The position numbers were made by a program, and so were the translations under genes. The notes beneath the pieces were generated by a model that saw nothing but the letters and a program-made list of their open reading frames with translations, had not been told where the DNA came from and made no database searches. Shown piece after piece: positions 11,489 through 36,100 of a stretch of 64,000 nt of DNA (its first letter is position 1; every line of letters starts with the position of its first letter). This stretch comes from Allodiplogaster sudhausi (lineage: Eukaryota > Nematoda > Chromadorea > Rhabditida > Diplogasteridae), in NCBI GenBank assembly GCA_945643635.1, contig CALZFC010000086.1:62001-126000 (forward strand). Direction: 5' to 3'.

Positions 11489-12169
11489 CCACTCCTCTTC
11501 TTCTTCATCCCGGCCCTTCTTTTCTTCATTCCGCCGACTGATCCATGGCCAAATTGCTCTTCCGTCCCAACCCAAGCTGCCGCAGTCATAAAAATGGCTG
11601 GGAATGAACATCACTTCGTACTGTAAACACGTCAACAAATGCTTCCGATACCCCAAGAAAACCAAAGTTCCGTACGCTATTAATTTTCCTTCCGGGTTTT
11701 CTTATCTCTAAATTTATTTTACGCCGTTGCCATCCATGTCATTATGCAGAACAATAATTTTTTTATCATTAAAAAAAAATCCAAAGCAAAAAATAGTCAG
11801 GGAAGAATCGAAGACTGGCAACGTTCTAGTTTATGGAGCGTGGTGCTTACCCATCAAAAGAAAAATGAAGGTATTCAAGGTATAAAAACAAAATGAGATA
11901 TGACAAGAATCGTAATTAGATGGCCAGGAAGTGAAAGAAGGAAGAGATATGCACTGGAGTTGCATCAGGATACGTACTTGGCATGAGAAGTTGTGGCTGT
12001 GCTTGAAAGACCTCTTCCTATATACAACATTCTCTCTATCTCAAAATGTTATCTCACTCTCATTGATTTTTCTTACTCATGTTAATATAATTATTAATAT
12101 TAAGCATTGAAAAACGCAGCAGGATCTCTCAAAATAATAGAAATTCGCAGAAGAAAATGCAGGAAAAAG
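11489..12169. other. Convergent intergenic interval
   Basis: This DNA lies between the 3' ends of the plus-strand phosphatase and the minus-strand myosin. It is AT-rich single-copy-looking sequence with no supported gene. Confidence 0.5.
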
Positions 12170-24181
<12,012 letters not shown>

Positions 24182-24476
24182 GGCAGGTTTGGTCGTGGAG
24201 GAGAAGTCTTCTCTACTCTGTCATGGACTGCTCCAACCACCGAAGATCAAATCCTTCCTAGATCGAAGATGAACTGGTTTTAATTAAATTTAAAGACATT
24301 TAATTGTCAACATTTCACGTTTTACCATACAGACAAAAGGAAGAATTAGCAGTCAGATGAATTCTTTTCCGGTGGGATTAGATTACTGAAGGTGAGATTC
24401 TCTCTCACTCTCTTCTCTCTCTTCTGTGGATGTCAGGTAGAGGAAAAAACGAGAGAATTAATTAATCGCAGAGTGC

Positions 24477-24760
24477 CGAAGGGCAGAATAGGAGAGAAAG
24501 AGACAGCCAGAGGGTAGAGAAGGAGAGAAAGAGACAGCCAGAGGGTAGAGAAGGAGAGAAAGAGACAGCCAGAGGGTAGAGGAGGAGAGAAAGAGACAGC
24601 CAGATGGTAGAGGAGGAGAGAAAGAGACAGCCAAGGGTGGTGACGATAGAAAGAGACAGCCAGAGAGTACAGGAGGAGAGAAAGAGAGAGCCAGAGGGTA
24701 CAGAGGAGAGAAACAGACAGCCAGAGGGTACAGGAGGAGAGAAAGAGACGGGCCAGAGGC
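24477..24760. repeat. 31-bp tandem repeat, about nine copies
   Basis: Units are built on GGAGAGAAAGAGACAGCCAG, with linkers such as GGGTAGAGAA. They are tightly spaced at about 31 bp and vary slightly, as in GGGTACAGGA near 24725. The open frame across it on the minus strand (LWLSLSLLLYPLAVSF type) is a by-product of the repeat. Confidence 0.9.
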
Positions 24761-26339
24761 AATTCAGCTTCTCCCTGCGCGCAAAGACAATACGAGCATC
24801 GCTGTTGCAGGCTTCCCATGGGAGAACTACATAAGTAGCCGATGAGACAGAACACATTTGGAGAGACGCAGAGTCTCTGAGATTCATTTGCGGCGTTTCG
24901 ACAGTCATTTACAGGTTCTCTCTGGAGAGAGAGGGGACGAGAGAGAGTGTGTGAAAGGAGAGATCTAGAGATGGAGAGAGAATATGAAGAAAGCAAGCAG
25001 CTAGAGAAAAAGAGCGCACATGTGGAGACATTGAAGGAACAGCGTGATCAGCTGCCTAAAAAGAAGAAAAGAGAGAATGAAGGAGAGGAGTTGGAAAGAA
25101 GATTATTAAGGCAAGAGCGGAAGTCAAGAGATTTCATTATTCTGCAAAAAGGAATAGATGAACAGCTGAGGGATTCATGTTCTCACAATCAGTAAATGAC
25201 CACAAACATTTTTTTAACTATCACAATGCAATAAAAAAGATGTATGAAAAAGGAAAAAGACTGGTTCTTCAGGACGAGTGGGCAGATTGAAAGCCAGGCG
25301 GGGCACATAGAAGGAGCTGCTGAGGAAGCTGATAGGAAGGAGTGATAAGCAGTGATAAGCTGGCAGGAGATCAGTTTATGTCACTCTGGGACACACTCGG
25401 AGGATACTCTTAGAACACTGTTCATGAATCGGGATGGATCCACAAGGTACCAACGGAGGAACGAAACACTTCTAACCATAAGAACACCAAATACGTTCAG
25501 TAGTTTTGATTACCCGTCAAATAATGAAAGAAATCATACCCTGTGAGGATTCTAACATTATAGCATACTAGCAATTGGTCATAAAATAAAACAGGTCAGT
25601 TTCGAAAGGTTTTGGGTCTTCCACAGAGTGTGAAAGATAAACCGTCGTTGAAAGGTGAGCATTAGGTGGCAAGCTACAAACAGAAGTTCAAGGGTGAAAG
25701 ACCAGAAGAAACAAGTGGGCCAGCAGATTCTTAACCATCTGAGGAATCCTAAGAGTTTTCTGAGTGAAAACGTTACTCAAAATCATAGGGATGTCTGTGA
25801 CATCTTTCCTTGTAAAAACTATCCACTCTGCAGAACACAGAATGATTGGCAGCTCATCAAAGAGATCACTAAACAGAGAAAGAGTTTGGATGGCAGCGAA
25901 TGGTCGAAGAAAATAAACGTAATGGCAAACATCCAAATGCCTAATGGCGTCAAGAAAATCGCCCATTCAACGAGGAGAACAACGGTGAGAGAGCCGATAA
26001 GCATTCTTTCTGGAGCAGGGAGATATTGTGAAACAATGAGAGAGCAGAGAAATAGAATAGACAGAGAGAATGAAATGCTGGAAGAGATATGGAGCGAGAC
26101 GAGAGACATTAGCACAGAAAGGGACGCTTCACGCTCTTGTCTAGCATCTCCCGAGAATAACTTGAAGCGATTGAAAGAGGAAAGGAAGAGAGATAGTGGA
26201 TTTGAGAAGAGGCAGAGAACAAGAGAGAAAGAGAGAGATAGAGTTTTGAGAAAGAAGAGATTGTGAAGAGTGAAGGATAAGAGATGTTAGAGAAACGGTG
26301 TGAGTGATATAAGAGCATGCAACAGAAAGAGTGAGCGAA

Positions 26340-26387
<48 letters not shown>

Positions 26388-26983
26388 TGAAAGAGATAGA
26401 GAGAGAAAGTGCCGCGAGGGACTCGGAGTATCCAGCAGAGAGAAGGACTGGCGCGAACTGATCATTGGGTTCCCCGTGAATTCCAGCCTTGTTGAGCGGA
26501 GAGAGAAAGATGTCTTGAGAGATTCATCATTCTAAGTGTTCGCGATCCCATTAGCTCCAGTGGTTATTCCTTCGTGCATGCCAATGTTATGAACATCATA
26601 AACGAAAATTTAGACAGTTAAAAAATCAGAAGAAAAAACAATTTAATAGGAAAAAAGTTTATATCAGAGGAATAATCAAATACGTTAGAGATAAAAACGG
26701 AAAAGAAGTACGGCTCGTGAGACTACAAGAAATCGAACCAAAAACCATAAGCAAAGAGAATAAGGGCGAGATAATTTGAGAGAAAGATAGGGACATGGAG
26801 AGATTTAGAGAGATGCTAGCAGAATGAATGAGAGGGAAAACAAGCAGCATGGAGAAGAGGAGAAGAAGAGAAGGGAGAGGGAGTGGATGAGGGAGTTCAA
26901 GAGGGTCTGCTTGCGCTGAGGGGAGACACATTTGAGGAAGGAGGTAGCCGCTTCTGAGGATACAAAAAATGAAGATGAGTCTG

Positions 26984-27032
<49 letters not shown>

Positions 27033-27559
27033 CAAGAAAGAGACAAAGTCTCTCTCGCTCTCATTCTCTCTTCTTCCCCCTGCCCCCCTGCAAAGTGTGG
27101 CGACACCCGGGAAAGAGTCGAGAATTATTTAAAACAAACTAATGAAATATGGCTACGTTACATACAATGTTGCCAACACAACGCACGGTTTTTGTTTGAA
27201 AGCTGAGTGAATTCGGAAATGGATGGAGGAATGAAACACTGGAAAAGTGAGATATCAGGAAGATGAAGAATGAGAAGGAAAATAGAAGACAGAGGAGAGA
27301 GAAAGAAAGAGCGCGAGAGAGGAGTGAGAGAGGCAGAGACGCTGATCATGAGAATAAGAGGTGCAAAGCAGGTGATACGTACAATTCACTATGCTTGGAA
27401 TTACCGATGGTCTGTGCAATCGCAGAGTGGACGGTGTATGCAGAGGCAGTGCCTTAGGCATAGATGGGGAGATCAGGTGAGAGATAGAGAGAGGGATAGA
27501 GACCGATTAAGCTGGGAGATGAAAGAGAGAGACAGTGAGAGAGAGGGAGAGAGAGAAAG

Positions 27560-27610
<51 letters not shown>

Positions 27611-27859
27611 AAGCGGCCGGAAGCATAGTGCGGGAGCGTCTTTCCTAATCGGTCTCGTTCAATCACTCCTTTCGGCTGCTCACTTGAAGAGAGCCACGGC
27701 TGGCTACTCTCCACTGTGTGCAGCTGATCTCGGTCAAGGGAGGTCATATCGGAGAGAGAGAGAGAGAGAGAGAGAGGAACTCTGAGACAGAGACAAGAAA
27801 CGGAGTTAAAAGTAGAATTAAAAAGGAAAGAGGAATGAAGAGAGAGTGAGTGAAGGCAA

Positions 27860-27901
<42 letters not shown>

Positions 27902-28268
27902 AAGAGAGAGATGGAGAGAGAGAGAGAGGGAGAGAATATTAGTGATAGTCTCGAGGAATGAGCTCTGCAGGATTACGCAGGATAGGATTGCCGAGATAAC
28001 TGGGGAAGGAATTCTCTCGATTGTGGTCATATCGAGCGGCAAACAGCATCGAGATAAGGGAGGTCTTCAATTGTCAAATCGTTTTCCCCGCCCTTTGGCT
28101 AAGCATTAAAGGAGGCTTAAACTCGGAAACTCCTAGCACGAAATGGCCGATCTTATAGTACGATACATTTTGGCAACGTGATCCTGGCAATTTGCCAAGA
28201 TCCTTGCTTCGAAACCTTTTCTCGTAAATTCAAATTGGCGGCTTGCGTCCGTTTGGTGTATCATGAAT

Positions 28269-28350
28269 ATTCCGGAATATATTTTACGGCCGAATGACGA
28301 AATTTCACGATTCCGGTATATACTTTACGGCCGAACCACGAAATTTCACG
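28269..28350. repeat. 41-bp direct duplication with a 14-bp palindrome
   Basis: Two adjacent 41-bp units (28269-28309 and 28310-28350) differ at a few positions and both contain TTTACGGCCGAA and ACGAAATTTCACG. ATATTCCGGAATAT at 28267-28280 is a perfect palindrome. This is one of the few islands in this region that is not simple sequence. Confidence 0.8.
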
Positions 28351-29602
28351 TTTTTCGGTCATGATATTCTCGTCAATCCTATTTGGCCGTAATTTGGTCA
28401 GGGGACTAATGTTAAATTTAAAGTTCTGTATAATCACTAATATTTCCCTCATGATCAGGCGACTCTTTTCAGATGCAAATTACTCCTCTAACTTTTAGTT
28501 TAGTAAATTGAATTTTTGCTGATGCTTTCGCAAGCTCAATCCGGACATATTCACAGAATCATCCTTATAGCAAAAAAATTGAGTTTTCGCCTCCTTTAAA
28601 CAAACAAAAAAAACAATCAAACCAGTAACCGCGTGTATAAGTCTTTGTTTTAATCTAGTTCCGAAATCAGAGACAAGATACAATGGATGAGACACATTCT
28701 GTGTATACGACGAACACGGAAAGTACGTAGAGTAACAGTGAGAGTACGAAAGTGAAAAAGAGCAACAAAAAAAGAGAGAGCGAGAGAGGGTGAGGTAGAG
28801 AGAGGGAGGGAGGGAGGGAGGGAGGGAGGGAGGGAGGGAGAGAGAGAGAGAGAGAGAGACAGACCGACTTTGAAAAAGAGAAAGTATAGAGTTGGAGAAA
28901 AGCTGAAACCAGCAGCAGAAGTGTGTGTTGATGTCTTCCTGTGCGCGAGATGGGGGGGAGGGAAGAGAGAACGAAAGTGGGAAGAAGGCAGAGAGAGAGA
29001 GACGAGAGAGGTGAGAGAGAGAGACGAGAGAGATAGAGAGAAAGAGATTGAGAGATGTTTGCGTGCTCGAGTATTCGAGAAGACTGTTACAGGAAACGCC
29101 TGAGGCAGGTAAGGGAGAAGCTCGAAAAAGAAGACGATGCCTTTCACTACAATTGACTCACTTCTCCAACCAGGAGGGAGTTGGAATGGAATATCGGAAA
29201 AGGCAAGCGATCGCCGTTTCAAGGAAACGGAAAAAGGATGAATGAGATAGAATTCAATGGCTTTTTATAGCAGATATCTAATAAAAAATAAATAAAAATA
29301 AAATAAAAACATGGAAAAGAGTCTAAAACGCATATACGCAAGGGCGCAAGAATAAATAGAGAACGAGAGAGGAACTATTACAATAATTGACTGTCACCGC
29401 TGAATTCCGTCAGATATTGAGCATAAGGGCACCAACTAAGGCCTGTTCAACTGAACAAGCCCTCTTCCATCTGCGCAATTCCCTTTCCTTACCCTGACCA
29501 CCCTCTTCCTACCATCATCCATATCCTTCGTACTATCAGAAGCTTCTCTACCCTTTCTTCCACCACTCTCTTTGGCTATTTCTCTCTCTCTTCCTCTCTC
29601 TC

Positions 29603-29647
<45 letters not shown>

Positions 29648-30335
29648 AATTCACTCTTTCGTGCAGATGCGTCTTCACTGTCCACATACAATTTGGATGT
29701 CTCGTCTGATCTTCTCTGTGTTCAAAAGCTGCTTGCAATGCGCGGGAGTTCTCTACATGTACAAGGCCCCTGAACAGTCCTATGTGTACTCTCTAATCAA
29801 CCGACACAGGAATAAAGAAGCGAGAGAAAGAGTCTAAGAGAGAGACGAAGGCGAGAAATAGAGTAGAGAGAGAGAGAGGAGAGGAGAGGAAAGAGGAAGG
29901 GAAAGGAAGGGTCTTGTAGGACAGATCAACAGCTCGACGGATAAAGTGGACGAACTCTACGCAAAGTAAATTGCAAGATGTCGGGATGTGGAGAGCAAAA
30001 CAGATCGCTCTTTGGTCTCGCTTCAAATGGCTACAAAGGGCTTCAAATGACTACAAAGGGCAGAGGCAGAGAATAAATATTTATTGGAAATTATGTAATT
30101 TTCATATCTAACGCAGAATATTTCAGCAAAAATTTTTTATCGACTTCTTCCTAAGAAATTAAAGGGGAACCCGAAATGCAATGCTTCCAATCACCCACGT
30201 TCTCTCAAGTACTTTATAGCACATAGTCGCGTATGTCAAATGATTGAAGCTTGTTGTCAGATTGTTGTTTACATGAAAAAGGTATTTTCGGCCCTGTAAT
30301 ATCGGCAAAATAAGTTAATTAAACAAGTGAAAAAG

Positions 30336-30951
30336 TAGGAGGATAAGATCTGAATCTCATCATCGTCATACGGAAAATGTACGAATTTCTTTCGTCCGGC
30401 CTCTCGAGGAGTTCAGGCAGGGACACATGAACTTCGCCTTGCTGATTGACGAATACTTCCCCCGAAATCAGAGCTACTGCGTGTTGGATTTCTGTGTGGC
30501 AGCGAAATATCCTCTAATTAACGTCTGAAAGGGCTTTTAAAAATGGCGATTCCTGGGGAAAATTACAGAACGCTGTTAAACAATCAAAGGGGTTCGCTGG
30601 TTAATATATTCACCCTGGAGATGATAATGGACGACAAGGACGGTTGGTATCGTTGCCGAAAGGGCTCATCATATAAACATTATTACACACAGTGTAAAAA
30701 AAAATAAGAACTGTTCAATCGAACTGCCACGCGGCATAGGCTGAATGAATGTTCTGTCACTCCATTTCAGAGGAGCGAGAGAGAACAATAACAATTCCGG
30801 AAACTAGCTAGAGCCATAGAGAGCAAAGAGAGTTATAGAGAAGGGGATGTAGAGAGAATGTGAAGACGAGAGTAGCAGAGAGAGAGGGAAAACATAAATA
30901 TTAGCTTATGGAAGAGAAGAGAAAAAGTATGTGAAAATGAAGTAGAAGGGT

Positions 30952-31005
<54 letters not shown>

Positions 31006-32303
31006 AGTGGCTGACAAAGGAGATTAAGAGATAGGCAGAGAGATGATAGAGAAATAAAAGAATGCTGAATCAGCATGCGGACAGAATTTTGATGGAAAGT
31101 GTTCGCTCCATACCAGGGGCATGTAGCAATATAAAGGAAATATAAAGCCATAGGCAAATAAAAAAAGAGCCTGGACCGAGCTTCCCATTCTCTTCTCTTC
31201 TCTCACAATCGAATCGCAGCACAAAGCAGGTTTATTTTTCATTCAAATTAGATAGTCATCCATTTTGATCTACATGTTTTTCGTGTGATTCGAATTTTAT
31301 GCGATGGTATTTCATCCCCTAACAATGAGAGTTTCCCCGGCTTCCTCGGTTCGAAGTGGCTGCTTCTGTTCTTTGAAAGTAGACTAGCAAAGCTTGCAGA
31401 TAGAATAAAGATAAGCCGTTTCAGTGGGCGGTCGCCTTCATTTTCTGAATGCGTTAATCGTTTTGGGAATTCTTCTCTCTTCCGTCTCCTGCAAACAACG
31501 CACGTGCCAGGCGAGGGAAGATTCTTGAATTGTTGAGGAGATCGGCCTCTGGATACGGTAATCCAATGGTTCTACTCATTGTGTTCTGTAGAAAGTGATC
31601 GGGGCGACTGAGTGCTCCTTCAACAATGCAACCTGCTACAACTCTGCCGTCTTCATTCGCACTGTTAATCCGGGCGGATTTGAAGAGGTTCTCCCGTTCT
31701 CTTTTCTTGTTATTCGTTTTCAGTTACTTTGCGCATCATGTTTGATTAAGATTTCGCCTGGAAATTAAGAAATGAATTATTAAGATATTCTGTCGTGAGG
31801 GTGCGTACATCGCCGAGATGAGAAAGTATCGCACTCATGTCAGTCAAGGAAAAGTGTCATCTTTCTTTATAAAAGAATGAATTTTGAGCATCTGGCCTGC
31901 GACAGCAACGGGGGAGTCTACGCGAACTATTGGTGCACGGAAGAGTGCGGCTGCCATGACCAGGTCCGTTCTTCATCCAGACAAGAGAGAGAGTGAAGAG
32001 AAGACTTCAGTCTTCTCCATGCAAGCTGAGCTGCGTCACTGACAGCGACTGCCATCAACCCATCTCCCCTCTTCCTGCTCTCACTCCGCTCTGCCTTCAG
32101 GGCCATTCCTGCAACAGCTCACTCGTCATCTCCGGATTCTTCCCGCACACAGGGTTAGAGAGTGGGAGGGGGAAAAAGAGAGGGAGAGAGAGGGTACTAA
32201 GAAGAGAGAGAGGTTGGGAGGTAGGGTGAGAAGAGTGATAAAGAGAGAGAGTGGGAGGGTGAGAACGGTGAGTGAGAGAATGGGAGGGTGAGAAAAGTGA
32301 GAT

Positions 32304-32339
<36 letters not shown>

Positions 32340-32511
32340 AGATTGTTCCTTCAGCTGCGCGACCCTCGGTTGTTCCTCTGCGGACTTCTCCCTCTTTACT
32401 CTGGCGGAGTCGGACTGGCGAGTTGTCCATGCCGTGCACAGAATCCGGGCAGGCACCGTCCACGTCATTGCCTCCGGCAGTGTCCATGGCAAGCTATCAT
32501 TCTGCTTGTAA
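30336..32511 (+). CDS. Cysteine-rich, probably extracellular protein; 5' exons uncertain, possible Ig-like exon
   Basis: I do not recognise the family. The 3' part is well supported by phase: exons 31592-31687 (ATECSFNNATCYN), 31785-31838 (FCREGAYIAEMRKY), 31889-31963 (ACDSNGGVYANYWCTEECGC), 32011-32153 (PCKLSCVTDSDCHQP) and 32355-32511, ending SFCL and TAA. Cys is frequent, and N-glycosylation sequons (NNAT, CNSS) fit an extracellular domain. Upstream, two exon-like stretches lie on the same strand: about 30336-30522 (EEFRQGHMNFALLIDEYFPR) and one within 30569-30703. The latter contains DDKDGWYRC, which fits the DxGxYxC end of an Ig domain; its entry phase is ambiguous. The start codon was not found; a hydrophobic frame around 31450-31490 could be a signal peptide. 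The last intron holds a (GA)n tract. The upstream and downstream parts may be two genes. Confidence 0.5.
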
Positions 32512-33141
32512 AATGAAATAACCAGCTATTTTTAAAGTATGTAAGAAGGAATGACTGCTTTTGAGGCTACGACGGGATGATTGAGGGGGCGGGAGAGTTC
32601 ACTTGTATGCGTAGATCCTGAATCATTGACCGCCTCTCTCCTCCGTTCTTCATTCACTCATTTGTCCCTCCTTCATGTTCTCGCCAGATTGCATAAAATT
32701 AAATCTTTTATTTTTGCTGTTAAGTTCACTGAAGCAAAATTAGCATTTCGCCACAGTACAGCAGTGTGCTGTGCAAAACGATAAAATTGGAAAAAAAATT
32801 GGCACTCGGATTTAGGGTTAATGTCTAAAAATGAAATGAGTTAGACAATGGAACTGGAGATCATTATCGCACAAAATGCACGATCTTCCTTATTAGCGAG
32901 AGAAAAGTGGAACACCTACAAACGAACACGTCTCATCTAATGTAAATCCTAACCAATCTTTTGGAATAAACAAATAATGGTACAACTAACTACTGAAAGG
33001 GAAAGGCACGATAGTAGTAGCTAGAACTGGATTAAAGGAAGGGGCAAAATGCTCCTCATAAGCCACTGACTCAGTTAGTGAAATATCTAATCTAACTATT
33101 AAAAGAAATTGCAAAAGTCAGTTTGATCCCGCATTAGACGT

Positions 33142-33184
<43 letters not shown>
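32512..33184. other. Convergent intergenic interval
   Basis: This stretch separates the cysteine-rich gene (plus) from the glutaminase stop (minus). It is mostly unique AT-rich sequence plus a (GA)n tract at 33142-33182 that abuts the glutaminase stop codon. No gene seen. Confidence 0.5.
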
Positions 33185-36100
33185 TCAAGTCTTGACTGGG
33201 AGTTCGTCTCGTTCCTGTTGGATCTCCTTCAGCTCCTGGATGGTTTCTTCGTCCAAACTACGCAGGACTTCATCAGTCAAAGTGGTCGGAGAACCTCCCG
33301 GACTCAGCTGATTCCGATCGAATGTCTCAGACGCCTCCAACCAGGAAGATATTCATTCATAAGGAAGGACACAGGAAAGAACTAAGCCAAAACCTTTTTG
33401 AGGAGTTCGGCACATTTCGGTTTGTTGAAATGAAGAGCGTCATCCAAGGGAGAACGGCCAAAGCGATCAGCGGGCACTGGAAAGATTGGAGATATCGCGA
33501 AGGAAAGAAAGAAGGAGAGAGAGAGAGAGTGGGAGAGAAAGAAAAGTAGAGAAAGAAAGAAAACAGGCAGACTAACGCGGACTCTCATTCCATTTGGAGA
33601 GAATGTAAGCGAGAACGAACTCGTCCCCCTCGCTGGCTGCTACGTGCAAGACAGTTCGGTCGTCGTAGTCTCGCTCGTGGATGTTCAATCCGAGCAAGAG
33701 AAGTCTGCAAGTAACGGGAAAGGAGTTTCTTTCCTAAGATGTTACAACGAGATTGCTCATTCATTGAAAAGACCTTTTGATAGCCGAGATGTCTCCGTTC
33801 TTCGTTGCATACATGAAGCGAGTTGTGTTCTCATGGTCCTGCTCCACTACTTCGTGGCGAGGATCCAGCTTGTGTGTATCCGAGTACACCTCAACATATA
33901 CTTCTTCTCTCCTCAACATATACTTTCTTCTCTCCTCAACATATACTTCTTCTCTCCTCAACATATACTTTCTTCTCTCCTCAACATATACTTCTTCTCT
34001 CCTCAACATATACTTTCTTCTCTCCTCAACATATACTTCTTCTCTCCTCAACATATACTTCTTCTCTTCTCAACATATACTTTCTTCTCTCCTCAACATA
34101 TACTTCTTCTCTCCTCAACATATACTTCTTCTCTCCTCAACATATACTTCTTCTCTCCTCAACATATACTTTCTTCTCTCCTCAACATATACTTCTTCTC
34201 TCCTCAACATATACTTCTTCTCTCCTCAACATATACTTCTTCTCTCCTCAACATATACTTTCTTCTCTCCTCAACATATACTTTCTTCTCTCCTCAACAT
34301 ATACTTCTTCTCTCCTCAACATATACTTTCTTCTCTCCTCAACATATACTTCTTCTCTCCTCAACATATACTTCTTCTCTCCTCAACATATACTTCTTCT
34401 CTCCTCAACATATACTTTCTTCTCTCCTCAACATATACTTTCTTCTCTCCTCAACATATACTTCTTCTCTCCTCAACATATACTTTCTTCTCTCCTCAAC
34501 ATATACTTCTTCTCTCCTCAACATATACTTTCTTCTCTCCTCAACATATACTTCTTCTCTCCTCAACATATACTTTCTTCTCTCCTCAACATATACTTCT
34601 TCTCTCCTCAACATATACTTTCTTCTCTCCTCAACATATACTTCTTCTCTCCTCAACATATACTTCTTCTCTCCTCAACATATACTTTCTTCTCTCCTCA
34701 ACATATACTTCTTCTCTCCTCAACATATACCTTTTTTACGTTAACAAAACATTTCTTTTTGCTGTTAAAAATTGAGCAGTGACAGTACTGACCAAGCTGT
34801 CATAATTGTGGAAGTTGAACGTCTGGATGAAATGTTCTGCCAATTTAACACCTCGCACCTGTAAGCAGAGAAACCCCACCATGGTAGAGGAGATGACAGA
34901 GAAAGAAAAAACCGAATAGGTACAGTGTTGCCAAGCGAATCGAGACGGGGAGAGTAGATGCAGATTCCCATGACATTCGGCACCACGATAATCATATCAC
35001 CAGACACTCCTGACTTGGCCGGCAAGCCAACCTGAAGGACTTTCTCTTTATCTTCTCTCTCACCATCTTGGTTCTGACATTCCCTTTCTCTCTCTCTCTC
35101 TCGCACTCTCTCTCTCTCTCTCGCTTTAACCCCCCCCCCCTCCCCCTCTCTAACTCTGAATGCGAATTGACCGGACCAGTCGTACATGCCACAGGAGTAC
35201 ATGAGAGAGAGCGTGTCTCGACAGGCCCTGTCAAGGATTGAAATCAGTTAAAACGGAAATGAACAGAAAGCTGAGTGGTAACGATAACGATATTTGTGAC
35301 GTATTGAAACGGAAGATTAAAGTAATGAAGCGAATAAATAAAAGGAAAGAGTGTTAACTTATTGTTGATGACCCTGTCTCCATTCATGGGATTCACTCCT
35401 CCATTCGCTAGAGTCGCGGCCATCACTGCCAAGTTATCCGCGTTCGTTTCGATTGAGCAAAGCTCAACACAATCTTATACTCCTAATAATTTGGCTCCTT
35501 TCAACTCTGGCATGTGAAATATTTAAGTATAAAATGAAAATAAAGATGTCCATTCCTACTAAAAGCAATGATCTCCACGAACCTGGAAGTAGAGATCGAG
35601 AGTGTCCTGGAGATTCGTATTCGGCGGGAAGCACTGCAACAATTTGTTGCTTAAAAATCATGCATTCAGCCGCAAAAAAGGTATAAAAATCAAGACCTTG
35701 TGTTCGCGCATATAGTATGAAAGGGCGTAATTGCGGTCTGCCGTTTCTCGCTCGGAAAGGAATCTAAAGGAAAACGCTCATTAAATATTTTGAGTAAAAA
35801 TACTTTTCAACAAGAATAATAAAAAAATATATACACTGCATTGTTGAAGCCAACCGGACCAGCGCCGCCAAACTTCTTCAGTTGGTTTAGAGCCTGGAAG
35901 CACAAAAGGATTCTTTCTATTTCAGGTAACAAATAATTACTGAATAATAAAACGGAAAAGTCAAACATAGTCGAATCGGTCGGAGAGAGAAGCATGTCGC
36001 ATGACGAGAGAGCTCACGATGATGGCTCCCGCGTTTATCAGAGGGTTGTGAGGCTTCTCTGCAATCAATCACAACATTATCCACCACTAGAAATACAAAT

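Larger units (their letters stand above)
24182..30335. other. Large purine-rich intergenic region
   Basis: More than 6 kb between the myosin start and the cysteine-rich gene. GA-type simple sequence on the plus strand recurs (26341-26378, 26988-27024, 27540-27606, 27868-27898, 28795-28860) and CT on the plus strand at about 29580-29645. It also holds a 31-bp tandem repeat and a 41-bp tandem duplication, listed separately. The longest non-simple open frame (about 25655-26266, plus, 203 codons, first ATG near 25921) has ordinary composition in its first half but resembles nothing I know and ends in GA-repeat coding. I do not call it a gene. A fragment at 29667-29837 is open but unsupported. Confidence 0.5.

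Noticed and set aside
24433..24996. Minus-strand 187-codon frame with repeated LWLSLSLLLYPLAVSF
   Set aside because: Pure by-product of the 31-bp tandem repeat.
25655..26266. Plus-strand 203-codon frame
   Set aside because: It has no ATG at the left end, no recognisable domain, ends in GA-repeat coding, and the opposite strand is also open over much of it. It is noted in the intergenic entry only.
33644..34782. Three overlapping plus-strand open frames of 319-366 codons
   Set aside because: They are translations of the 22/23-bp minisatellite (repeated [16 protein letters not shown]) in all three frames; the DNA is a GLS intron on the other strand.
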